Below, one piece after another: positions 34,881 to 42,860 of a stretch of DNA of 64,000 bases; positions within the stretch are counted from its first letter, which is position 1, and each line of letters begins with the position of its first letter. Below the pieces are notes generated by a model that ran no database searches, was not told the origin of the DNA, and was given only the letters and a program-made list of their open reading frames with translations. This stretch comes from Marinococcus sp. PL1-022 (GTDB lineage Bacteria; Bacillota; Bacilli; Bacillales; Marinococcaceae): NCBI RefSeq assembly GCF_033845285.1, contig NZ_JAWXCX010000001.1:2495495-2559494 (forward strand). The letters are read 5' to 3'. The translations under genes were made by a program, and so were the position numbers.

Positions 34881-34901
34881 TTTACCCGCAGGTAAAAATT
34901 T
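34881..34901 (+). terminator. Short hairpin before the NCS1 permease gene
   Basis: TTTACC pairs with GGTAAA around CGCA, followed by AATTTT. The six-base stem is weak, so partial termination or attenuation between hydA and the permease is only a possibility. Confidence 0.3.
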
Positions 34902-34929
34902 TAAGAAGCAGAAAGGATGACAATGACTC

Positions 34930-36399
34930 ATGAAAGATAACAGCTACTTAAAATCTCCGGACCTGATGCCGGTGGGTCATGATAAACGAAAAATCAGCAC
35001 CTTCGGCTTTGCCGTTATGTGGGTCGGGATGGCGGTCGTCCTGGCTGCCTTCGCCATTGGCGGAGAAGGCGTTTCCTCCCTTCCACTCGGCTGGGTCATC
35101 TTCGCTTCCCTGATCGGGTGTGTGGCTATCGGATTGTTTATTACAATCGTCGGGGATATTGGCATTGAACACGGGCTGTCCTTTCCTGTCTATATGAGGG
35201 CCCCCTTCGGTACGATCGGTACCCATCTGCCTTCTGTGACCAGGGGGATTGCCGCCTCCTTCTGGTTTGGTATCAACACATACTTCGGTTCTACCGCGAT
35301 GAACGGCATTTTAAATATATTGACCGGCTTTGATAACTGGGCCGTCTGTTACGCTCTGTTTGCCGGCGCCCAGCTGGTCAATACGGCTATCGGCATTAAG
35401 GCCGTAGAACGATTTGCTGACTTTGCCGCTCCCGCGATCATCCTGATTTCGATATGGATGTACATTGTGCTTACCGGAGAGGCCTCCGCCCAGGGAACAA
35501 ATGTATGGAACTGGGACGGCATCGAGGCCGGGGCCGGCTCTGCCGTAACTGCTTTTGTAATTGTTATTTTTGCCAACATGGGATTTTGGAGTACGCTCGC
35601 GACAGACATCCCTTCGCTGAGCCGTTTTATTAAAGCCCCGAAATATGAACGTAACTGGTTTAAAAGAAACCGCGGCACGATGGTTGGAAGCATGATCGCC
35701 CTTCCACTCGTGCAGACCTTCATGGTAGTCATCGGCGCCATCTGCTTTATTGCTCTCGGCAATTTTGATCCGGTCGTCGCTCTTCAACAGACAGCCGGCG
35801 GGCTCGTGCTCGCGGTGCTTCTGCTTATGATCGTGCTCGCCCAGTGGTCCACCAACACCAGTGCAAACGTTATTCCCGCAGCGACGATTTTTTCCAACGT
35901 CGGCGGGCCGAAAATTCCCTTCTTTGTTGGTGTGTTTATGGCAGGCATTATCGGGACTGCCGCTCAGCCGTGGCTGATTTTCAGTGTGCTTGATACCGTC
36001 CTTCTTGTAGTAGGCGGCGTCCTCTCCGCCGTCGTCGGTATTTTAGTATCAGACTACTATGTTCTGCGAAAACGCCGGGTGAACGTGCCGGACCTTTACA
36101 AGCATACCGGCCAGTATCGTTACTTTAAAGGAATCAACGCAGCCGGCCTGATTTCCTGGGCCGTCGGAGGTGCCGTCGCTATCTTCTTCATCAACTTTTC
36201 CTTTATTGCCGGGTTTGTTACCGGCGGTGTCTGCTATTACTTCCTCGCCAAATACTGGTGGTTCAAAAAGTATAAGCAGGTGGAAATTGAAGATCCAAGC
36301 GACGATAAATACCTCGGCATCACCGTTGGAAGAGACTGGGAGGTCCACGCAGACGAAGCAGAAGAAGAAGCCAGACCAGAAGTTGCCAGCATGAAATAG
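34930..36399 (+). CDS. NCS1-family nucleobase permease, probable pyrimidine uptake
   Basis: 489 residues with about twelve hydrophobic segments. GVAIGLF-type and SFPVYMRAPFGTIGTHLPSV motifs in the first half and the WSTNTSANVIPAATIFSN loop in the second are typical of nucleobase-cation symporter-1 proteins. Placed between dihydropyrimidinase and a small gene in the pyrimidine cluster, it most likely imports uracil, thymine or a dihydropyrimidine/hydantoin. The C-terminal tail is long and acidic (VHADEAEEEARPE). Confidence 0.9.
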   Translation: MKDNSYLKSPDLMPVGHDKRKISTFGFAVMWVGMAVVLAAFAIGGEGVSSLPLGWVIFASLIGCVAIGLFITIVGDIGIEHGLSFPVYMRAPFGTIGTHLPSVTRGIAASFWFGINTYFGSTAMNGILNILTGFDNWAVCYALFAGAQLVNTAIGIKAVERFADFAAPAIILISIWMYIVLTGEASAQGTNVWNWDGIEAGAGSAVTAFVIVIFANMGFWSTLATDIPSLSRFIKAPKYERNWFKRNRGTMVGSMIALPLVQTFMVVIGAICFIALGNFDPVVALQQTAGGLVLAVLLLMIVLAQWSTNTSANVIPAATIFSNVGGPKIPFFVGVFMAGIIGTAAQPWLIFSVLDTVLLVVGGVLSAVVGILVSDYYVLRKRRVNVPDLYKHTGQYRYFKGINAAGLISWAVGGAVAIFFINFSFIAGFVTGGVCYYFLAKYWWFKKYKQVEIEDPSDDKYLGITVGRDWEVHADEAEEEARPEVASMK

Positions 36400-36413
36400 G
36401 AGGGGAGCTGCTC

Positions 36414-36641
36414 ATGAAAGAACACGATCACTTTTTAATCGAAAAAGATCAGATTGACGGACTGCTGGACGACGGTTTTTCCATTGGAGGTGTAACGGAA
36501 AACCTTGAAGGCACGTTCGTCCGCTTTACAAAGGAAGCGGAAACCTTTACTCTTCATCTCGAAAGTCCGGATGCCCGCAAGTACTTTGCCTTTTTGTTAA
36601 AGCAGCGGGTCGCCAGTGCTTCATCGGAAAGTTTATCTTAG
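36414..36641 (+). CDS. Small protein of unknown function after the NCS1 permease
   Basis: 75 residues, no family recognised. It starts 14 bases after the permease stop with a good AGGAGGGGAG ribosome site, so it is very likely translated as the last gene of the operon. No signal peptide or membrane helix is seen. The sequence is mixed charged (LIEKDQIDGLLDDGF; FVRFTKEAETFTLHL), suggesting a small alpha/beta fold. It may be an accessory or regulator of the permease, which is a guess from position only. Confidence 0.7.
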   Translation: MKEHDHFLIEKDQIDGLLDDGFSIGGVTENLEGTFVRFTKEAETFTLHLESPDARKYFAFLLKQRVASASSESLS

Positions 36642-36652
36642 CAGGATCAAAA

Positions 36653-36676
36653 AGAAGGAAGCCGCGGCTTCCTTCT
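36653..36676. terminator. Bidirectional terminator between the pyrimidine operon and pucR-like gene
   Basis: A perfect 24-base palindrome, AGAAGGAAGCCG followed by its complement, between two converging genes. The flanking T runs are short. Confidence 0.75.
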
Positions 36677-36681
36677 TTACG

Positions 36682-38304
36682 TTATTCAACACTTCCGTAT
36701 TTGTATTCATACGCATGGATGGCCAGTTCAATCGACAGCCGCTTCGGTGCTTCCAGGATGTCCTCCCCGAGCAGCTCCTGAATTTTATCCAGCCGATGAT
36801 ACAGCGTCTGACGGACGACAAACAGCCGCTTCGCTGTCGCCTGCTTTGATCCGAAGCATTCCAGATATACTTTTAATGTCTGCAGCAGCCGAACATTTTT
36901 TTGAGCATCGTATGAGATCACCTCACCAAGATAATCCTGAATATAATCCTCAAGATCTCCCTGCTCCTCCATGTAATGTACTGTCCGGAGAAGATGAAGG
37001 TTTTCATAAAATGGCATCGGCAGCCGGCCGATTTTCCGCTGAATCGCCATCGTTTCCTTCGCCGTCTCAAAGCTCCGCCATATTTGAGATGTTTGTTTTA
37101 AACACTTCCCGAACGCTGCAAAATCATACAGCTGTTTTTCTTCCTGTGCCTCTGTTTTCCGCAGCTGCTCAAACGCTTTATACATCCGTTTGGAAAATGA
37201 TTCCTGTTTTGATTTGGCGGTATCAAGCAGCACGTACACCGGCCCCTGCGGCAGAACGGTGGACAAAAACAATATCTGTTTTTCCTCAAAGGCCGCTCTT
37301 GCCACCATCGCTTTTTGGACGTACCAGGCTTCAAGTGCTGACGAAGAGAGTGACAGATGCGACGTTTCCATCACACATACACAGGCCTCGGAGAACTCTT
37401 CGCGGCCGTAATGGCTGATCAGATGACGGCGCAGCTTTTCCTCATGGTGATCGCCGCTCAGCCATTCGTGGATCCACATCTCATCGCGGTACCGCTTGCG
37501 CTCCTCCATATAAGCTGTACGCATTACCTCCTGGGCCACTGCTGTCGCACACCGGTCCACGGCCAGTTCTTCAAACGACGTAAGCTCCCGGCCGTTTCCG
37601 CACACAACAATATCAGCAAAATACTGATCGAGTACCATGATCGGCTTGTGTAAAACAAATTCCCTGTCCTCTGTTTTGCTCTCAAGCCAACGGCGGACGA
37701 ACTGCTGCTCGCGTGCCGCTGTTACTTCCGGAACGAATTCACTTTCCCCCTGCACCGGAAGATAAAATAAATCCAGCCCGGTCTGGGCGCGAAGCTCCTG
37801 CAGAAGGGCCCTCACCCCGCGTCCATGCAAAAGCATCTGGTTAAATGTCTGGGACAATATTTCCAAGTCCCGCATCAGCGTATACTGCCTATGAATAAAA
37901 AATGCATGCAGTTCCTGCGTAATGTCTACATAACGCACCTGCTCATGAAATAAAATCAGGGGGAAATCCCAGGCCTTTGCTGTTTGGACCATCGCTTCCG
38001 GCAGCCGGTTCGTATATGTACCCAGCTCGATACAAAGTCCTGCAGCACCGCTTTCAATCAGCTGATTTAAAAAAGACAGGGAGAGCCCCTCATCGTTATG
38101 CCAGCCCACCCCAGTCGTTAAAATCAATTCCCTTCCGTTCAGCAGCTGCTCTACCTCAGCTACTTCAATGACATGTACCCAGTCAACTGTGCGTTTTAAA
38201 GCCTCTTCGCTTCCAATAAACGTAATATTCTGAAATATTGGCCGCTGCAATATTTCTTTTAACGTAATCTGTTTGGCGGCAGTCGCTTCATATACTTGCT
38301 GCAC
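36682..38304 (-). CDS. PucR-family transcriptional regulator of the pyrimidine cluster
   Basis: 540 residues. The N-terminal PucR sensor domain begins ITLKEILQRPIFQNITFIGSEEAL and continues VDWVHVIEVAEVEQLLNGRELILTTG. The C-terminal helix-turn-helix reads LLQTLKVYLECFGSKQATAKRLFVVRQTLYHRLDKIQELLG. PucR proteins control purine or other nitrogen-compound breakdown, usually as activators. Its position at the end of the cluster suggests it senses a pyrimidine intermediate. Start GTG 38304 has AGGAGG seven bases ahead. Confidence 0.9.
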   Translation of the reverse strand: MQQVYEATAAKQITLKEILQRPIFQNITFIGSEEALKRTVDWVHVIEVAEVEQLLNGRELILTTGVGWHNDEGLSLSFLNQLIESGAAGLCIELGTYTNRLPEAMVQTAKAWDFPLILFHEQVRYVDITQELHAFFIHRQYTLMRDLEILSQTFNQMLLHGRGVRALLQELRAQTGLDLFYLPVQGESEFVPEVTAAREQQFVRRWLESKTEDREFVLHKPIMVLDQYFADIVVCGNGRELTSFEELAVDRCATAVAQEVMRTAYMEERKRYRDEMWIHEWLSGDHHEEKLRRHLISHYGREEFSEACVCVMETSHLSLSSSALEAWYVQKAMVARAAFEEKQILFLSTVLPQGPVYVLLDTAKSKQESFSKRMYKAFEQLRKTEAQEEKQLYDFAAFGKCLKQTSQIWRSFETAKETMAIQRKIGRLPMPFYENLHLLRTVHYMEEQGDLEDYIQDYLGEVISYDAQKNVRLLQTLKVYLECFGSKQATAKRLFVVRQTLYHRLDKIQELLGEDILEAPKRLSIELAIHAYEYKYGSVE

Positions 38305-38378
38305 AGCGATTCCTCCTGCTAAAAGTGTATTTTTTCTTTATTATAATTGTTTTGCTGACACTACAACGGCTTAGTGTG

Positions 38379-38387
38379 ACATTTTGT
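38379..38387 (+). promoter_or_regulatory. ACATTTTGT element, copy 3, upstream of the PucR gene
   Basis: Lies in AGTGTGACATTTTGTTACAC, where outer AGTGT/ACACT arms also form an inverted repeat. About 75 bases upstream of the PucR GTG; a reverse-strand TATAAT (38340-38345) lies in between. Confidence 0.4.
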
Positions 38388-38471
38388 TACACTGTTTCTT
38401 CTTTCCTTCATCGCCTGCCAGTACCGATTTAACAAATTGACCATACTTCGTAAACCTTTTTTGAAATAAAG

Positions 38472-38510
38472 TTGACAAATAACTGATTTCTTTTTATTCT
38501 TAGAAATCAG
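38472..38510 (+). promoter_or_regulatory. Strong promoter with overlapping dyad for the bioY operon
   Basis: TTGACA (38472-38477), 17 bases, TATTCT (38495-38500). A perfect 9-base inverted repeat CTGATTTCT (38483-38491) and AGAAATCAG (38502-38510) brackets the -10 box. This does not look like the GTTAAC-type BirA operator expected for bioY in Bacillus. Confidence 0.7.
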
Positions 38511-38524
38511 TGAGGTGAACATTG

Positions 38525-39061
38525 ATGCGTATACAAAAAATTATTTATACGGCTTTATTTGCAGCAATCATGGCAGCTTTAGGCATTGTTCCGCCCATCC
38601 CGCTTCCATTCAGTCCGGTCCCAATCACCCTGCAGACCCTGGGTGTTATGCTGGCGGGCTCTCTGCTCGGCGCGAGATACGGCGGTCTCAGCATACTTTT
38701 GTTTGTCGTGCTCGTGATGATAGGCCTTCCTCTGCTCGCCGGCGGACGCGGCGGAGCCGGTGTATTATTCGGCGCAGGCGGCGGCTACATTCTGAGCTGG
38801 CCGGTCGGGGCATTTATTATTGGCTGGATCGCCCATTCTTTTAAAAAACCATCGGTTCCAAAGTATCTGTTTGCTAATATTATCGGCGGAATTCTCGTCA
38901 TTTATGCCGGCGGTGTTACTTATTTATCGTTTTTAATAAACATACCGTGGACCACTGCCGCTATTCAGGCACTCGCTTTTCTGCCGGGAGATATTTTTAA
39001 AGCGGTCGTTGCCGGCTTTGTAGCAGTCCGGCTGAACAAGCAGCACAAAATCAGGCTATAG
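38525..39061 (+). CDS. bioY: BioY-family biotin transporter substrate-binding component
   Basis: 178 residues with about six hydrophobic segments. IPPIPLPFSPVPITLQTLGVMLAGSLLG is the BioY hallmark, with GGGYILSWPVGAFIIGW and FLPGDIFKAVVAG later. It binds biotin in the membrane, either alone or with an ECF module encoded elsewhere. ATG 38525 follows GAGGTG; TTG 38522 directly precedes it. First gene of a three-gene set that resembles the Bacillus yhfU-yhfT-yhfS group. Confidence 0.92.
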   Translation: MRIQKIIYTALFAAIMAALGIVPPIPLPFSPVPITLQTLGVMLAGSLLGARYGGLSILLFVVLVMIGLPLLAGGRGGAGVLFGAGGGYILSWPVGAFIIGWIAHSFKKPSVPKYLFANIIGGILVIYAGGVTYLSFLINIPWTTAAIQALAFLPGDIFKAVVAGFVAVRLNKQHKIRL

Positions 39062-39080
39062 CACCGAAAGGGGGATTTCC

Positions 39081-40499
39081 ATGATCGGCCAGTCTATCGC
39101 CCGGTACGCTGCTTCCCGTCCAGCGCAGACGGCGGTCGAATACTCGGATCGTTCGATCAGCTGGCAGGAGCTGCATGAATCCATTAACCTCCGGCGGAAA
39201 CAGCTGCATGCAGCTGCCGGTCCGTTTTTTCAAAAGCAGATTGCTTTAGCGCTTCAGGATCCCCTCGAGCAGCTGTATATGTTCTTTGCGGTCGTGTCTG
39301 GAGGCGGCATTGCTGTTCCGGTGGATGAAACGCTGGACAACGATTCGATAGCTTCTTTTCTTTTCTCTTCCAGGCCCGCGCTTTTTATCGCAGACACTGA
39401 CGCAGCCGGACTAGCGGTGCCTTCATTGACGCTTGCAGATATTATCGGAGCTGGGGCGCAGGCGTCTGTGCCTGCGGCATTCTGCGAGGAAACCGAGTTG
39501 TTTTACGGGGCCTGCACGTCAGGCTCCTCCGGAACACCAAAGGCATGTCTGCGAAGCCACCGTTCCTGGCTGAAAAGCTTTGAGGCGGATAAGCAGCTTT
39601 TTCCATTTCAGGAGAAGGAACGCGTCCTGATCACCGGAAGGCTGTCCCACTCCCTCTTTTTATACGGGGCCGTCCGCATGCTCGAATACGGCCACACCGT
39701 TATTCTGCCCGTAAGGCACTCACCACGGGTGTTTGCCCGGATGGTGGTTAAACAGCAGGTCACCGTATTGTACGCTGTGCCTACAACGCTCCGCTGGCTT
39801 CTCCGCCACTCTTCTTCCCCCTCTCCCTCGGTCAGACTAATCATTACGGGAGGAGAAAAATGGTTCCCTGCTGATAACCAAAAAATATTCGCCCGTTTTC
39901 CCACGGCTGCGCTGTATGAATTTTATGGCAGTGCGGAAACCAGCTTTATCAGCGCCCTGAACCACCGCGCAGAACAGGTCAGCCCATCCTGCACCGGCCG
40001 CCTGTTTCCCATGGTAGAAGCCGAGAGCTCACCAGATACCGGGGAATTAGTCGTAACAAGTCCATTTTTATTCAGCGGCTATGCTGAAGACGAGTCTTTA
40101 TCCTACCCGCGGTCGGTTGCCACCGGAGATATTGGCTTTGTCGATGAGGAAGGCTTCCTTTATATTACCGGCCGCCGGAGCGGAAAAATTGTCAGCCGCG
40201 GACGCAATATTTATTCCGAAGAAATTGAACAGGTGCTCATGAGCCATCCCAATGTTGAACAGGCAGTTGTATTTGGCGTGCCTGATGCTTTCGAGGGGGA
40301 AAAGATTGCTGCGCTTTATACTGGAAACGTTATTGCACACGACTTGCATGTACATTGCCGCCAATGGCTGCCCGCTTATAAACTACCTGTATGCCTGCAG
40401 ATAGACCTTCTGCCGGTTCTTGGCAACGGAAAAATCAACCGGCTGCGCGTACAGAAGTATTACGAAGCCTTATCAAAGGAGAACGGTAATGATGACTGA
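39081..40499 (+). CDS. AMP-binding acyl-CoA ligase, YhfT-like
   Basis: 472 residues. The adenylation P-loop TSGSSGTPKACLRSH (about residue 150), EFYGSAETSF (about 280), a GDIGFVDEEGFLYITGRRSGKIVSRGRNIYSEEIE hinge (about residues 350-385) and a C-terminal GNGKINR lysine are all present. It activates a carboxylic acid through an acyl-adenylate to the CoA thioester. With bioY and a thiolase, a role in a pimelate or fatty-acyl precursor of biotin is suggested by the Bacillus parallel but not shown. It overlaps the thiolase gene by 11 bases. Confidence 0.87.
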   Translation: MIGQSIARYAASRPAQTAVEYSDRSISWQELHESINLRRKQLHAAAGPFFQKQIALALQDPLEQLYMFFAVVSGGGIAVPVDETLDNDSIASFLFSSRPALFIADTDAAGLAVPSLTLADIIGAGAQASVPAAFCEETELFYGACTSGSSGTPKACLRSHRSWLKSFEADKQLFPFQEKERVLITGRLSHSLFLYGAVRMLEYGHTVILPVRHSPRVFARMVVKQQVTVLYAVPTTLRWLLRHSSSPSPSVRLIITGGEKWFPADNQKIFARFPTAALYEFYGSAETSFISALNHRAEQVSPSCTGRLFPMVEAESSPDTGELVVTSPFLFSGYAEDESLSYPRSVATGDIGFVDEEGFLYITGRRSGKIVSRGRNIYSEEIEQVLMSHPNVEQAVVFGVPDAFEGEKIAALYTGNVIAHDLHVHCRQWLPAYKLPVCLQIDLLPVLGNGKINRLRVQKYYEALSKENGNDD

Positions 40500-41637
40500 G
40501 CCTGTCTATATCATTGATGCCAAAAGAAGTCCTGTCCACCATGTGAACGGGACATTTTCAAAGCTGGAGCCGGAACAGCTGACGGCGCCGCTGTACAAGC
40601 ACTTTCAGCGCCATCACGGGATAAACGACCGGGTACCGGCTGACGAAGTATTTATGGGAAATGCAGTTGGCCCGGGCGGTAACCTCGCCCGCCTCAGCCT
40701 GCTTGAAGCCGGATATGATACATCTGTGCCCGGTGTAACGGTGGACCGCCAGTGCGGCTCCGGACTTGAAGCTGTGCATCAGGGGTTCCGGCACCTGCAG
40801 GCCGGCGCGGCGGAGACCGTTCTTGCCGGCGGGGTTGAAAGCATAAGCCGGACCCCGCAACGCTCCTTTTTCGCCTCGGAAGCCTACCCGGTTTCCTCCA
40901 CGCAGGAAAGAGCCCGCTTTTCTCCAAGGTTTATCGGAGATCCTGATATGGGAGAAGCTGCGGAAACGGTGGCGAAAGCCTACAGCATATCCCGGGCAGA
41001 TCAGGACGCCTTTGCCGAACGCAGCTACAGGCTTTCGTGGGAGGAAGCAGCAAAACCGGATATTTCCCGGGAAATTGTTCCGGTGAGCACCATCCAGGCA
41101 GACGCTGAGCTTCGTTCTCCAGATAAAATGAACAAAATCATCCGCCGGGCACCCTCTGTTTTCCAGGAGCATGGGACTGTCACCGCCGCCAACTCCTCCC
41201 GGATCAGCGATGGAGCGGCACTCACACTGATGGCCAGTCAATCCTCCTGCCGGCAGCACGGGTTCGTGCCTGTTCTTGAAATCGTCGATGCCGTATCCGT
41301 TGGCGTTGATCCGACGATGCCAGGGGTTGGCCCGGTGCCTGCTGTACGCCGGCTGCTTGCACGGAACCGCTTGTCTGTACAGGACATTTTCGTGTGGGAA
41401 TGCAATGAAGCATTCGCCTCTCAGGTGCTTGCTTCGGCCTATCAGCTCGGCATTCCGCCGGAGCGGCTGAATACAGCCGGCGGCGCCATCGCCCAGGGGC
41501 ATCCGTACGGTGCTTCGGGAGCAATTCTTTTAGCAAGGCTGATGCGGCTGATGCAAAACGGTGACCTGCCACTCGGCGTAGCCACGATCGAAATCGGGGG
41601 CGGGCTCGGGCTCGCCAGCCTGTACCGGCTCCTGTAA
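40489..41637 (+). CDS. Thiolase-family protein with a Cys-to-Glu change at the second catalytic site
   Basis: 382 residues. The acyl-carrying Cys is intact in TVDRQCGSGLEAV (about residue 85), as are WECNEAFASQV (about 305) and the catalytic His in GGAIAQGHPYGASGA (about 335). The C-terminal motif that normally reads C-x-G-G-G is EIGGGLG, so the second cysteine, which acts as general base in thiolases, is Glu. Acyltransfer could persist with Glu as base or the chemistry may differ. ATG 40489 has AAAGGAG seven bases ahead and overlaps the ligase gene. YhfS-like in position. Confidence 0.87.
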   Translation: MMTEPVYIIDAKRSPVHHVNGTFSKLEPEQLTAPLYKHFQRHHGINDRVPADEVFMGNAVGPGGNLARLSLLEAGYDTSVPGVTVDRQCGSGLEAVHQGFRHLQAGAAETVLAGGVESISRTPQRSFFASEAYPVSSTQERARFSPRFIGDPDMGEAAETVAKAYSISRADQDAFAERSYRLSWEEAAKPDISREIVPVSTIQADAELRSPDKMNKIIRRAPSVFQEHGTVTAANSSRISDGAALTLMASQSSCRQHGFVPVLEIVDAVSVGVDPTMPGVGPVPAVRRLLARNRLSVQDIFVWECNEAFASQVLASAYQLGIPPERLNTAGGAIAQGHPYGASGAILLARLMRLMQNGDLPLGVATIEIGGGLGLASLYRLL

Positions 41638-41644
41638 TAGAAAC

Positions 41645-41676
41645 AGCCTGCGCTCATCAAAGGATGAATGCAGGCT
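41645..41676. terminator. Hairpin between the thiolase gene and convergent tartrate dehydratase gene
   Basis: AGCCTGC and GCAGGCT pair, with an inner CATC/GATG, followed by ATTCTTT. It probably ends the bioY operon, and may also serve the reverse-strand operon. Confidence 0.6.
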
Positions 41677-41681
41677 ATTCT

Positions 41682-42851
41682 TTACTGCAGCACGGATCGC
41701 AGCAGCGTATAAAGATTATTTTTAGCTTCAAAGCCGATGCCGGGAACCTCCGGCAGCTGCACATAGCCGTTTTTCACCGGATAGTCATCGGCAAATCCGC
41801 CGAATGGCTCAAAGACACCCGGATAGGATTCATTGCCGCCAAGACCGAGTCCGGCTGCAATATTGAGTGACATCTGATGCCCGCCGTGCGGAATGCACCT
41901 TCTTGACGACCATCCGTTTGCTTCCAGCATATCAAGCGTACGCATATATTCCACCAGACCGTAGCTGAGGGCACAGTCAAACTGCAGGTAATCCCGGTCC
42001 GGCCGCATACCGCCATAGCTGATTAAATTCCGTGCATCCTGCATGGAAAACAGGTTTTCGCCAGTGGCCATCGGATGGGAATAGTAGCGGCTCAATGTAT
42101 TTTGCAGCGCGTAATCAAGCGGGTCACCCGCTTCCTCGTACCAAAACAGCCCGTATGGTTCGAGCGCTTTCGCATAGGCAATCGCTTCATCCAGATCAAA
42201 GCGCCCGTTTGCATCCACTGCAAGCTTTCCAGGATCGCCGGTCACCTCAATGACTGCTTCAATGCGCTGAATGTCCTCCTCAATCGATGATCCTCCTATT
42301 TTCATCTTCACCACCGAATAGCCGGAGTCCAAATACGTGCGCATCTCCTGCTGAAGGGCATCGAGTCCTTTCCCGGGCTGGTAATAACCCCCGGCAGCAT
42401 ATACAAACACACTGCTGTCTGCACTCCCCTCTCTATACCTCTCGGCAAGCAGCTGATACAGCGGCTTTTCCTCAATTTTTGCCACCGCGTCCCATATCGC
42501 CATATCAATGACCCCGACAGCCACAGAGCGTTCCCCGTGACCGCCGGGTTTTTCACCGGTCATCAATATGCTCCAAATTTTAAAGGGATCCAGATTGGCG
42601 CCGTCATCACTTGTAATCTCCTGTTTAGATGCTTCAAGCAGACGCGGGATAAACCGCTCGCGCAAAAGCCCGCTCGGTGCATACCGGCCGTTGGAATTAA
42701 ACCCATAGCCTACAACCGGTTTGCCGTTTTTTATGACATCGGTTTTGACCGCGACGACAGAGACATTCATTTTACTGAAATCAATAAACGCGTTACGGAT
42801 GTCCGATTTGATCGGCACCGCCTGCTCTTCTACCTGTACAATTTTCACCAC
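41682..42851 (-). CDS. tarD: D(-)-tartrate dehydratase (enolase superfamily)
   Basis: 389 residues. It strongly resembles the characterised D-tartrate dehydratase: NAFIDFSKM, VVGYGFNSNGRY, EKPGGHGERSVAVG and CIPHGGHQMSLNIAAGLGLGGNESYP all match what I recall. Enolase-superfamily residues are the catalytic Lys in VKMKIGG (about 184), metal ligands in AVDANGRFD (about 213), FWYEEAG (about 239) and MATGENLF (about 265), and the general-base His (about 322). It dehydrates D-tartrate to oxaloacetate. The start is GTG 42851, after AAGGAGG; the SD overlaps the stop of the transporter gene, so the two genes are coupled. Confidence 0.88.
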   Translation of the reverse strand: MVKIVQVEEQAVPIKSDIRNAFIDFSKMNVSVVAVKTDVIKNGKPVVGYGFNSNGRYAPSGLLRERFIPRLLEASKQEITSDDGANLDPFKIWSILMTGEKPGGHGERSVAVGVIDMAIWDAVAKIEEKPLYQLLAERYREGSADSSVFVYAAGGYYQPGKGLDALQQEMRTYLDSGYSVVKMKIGGSSIEEDIQRIEAVIEVTGDPGKLAVDANGRFDLDEAIAYAKALEPYGLFWYEEAGDPLDYALQNTLSRYYSHPMATGENLFSMQDARNLISYGGMRPDRDYLQFDCALSYGLVEYMRTLDMLEANGWSSRRCIPHGGHQMSLNIAAGLGLGGNESYPGVFEPFGGFADDYPVKNGYVQLPEVPGIGFEAKNNLYTLLRSVLQ

Positions 42852-42860
42852 GGATCCTCC

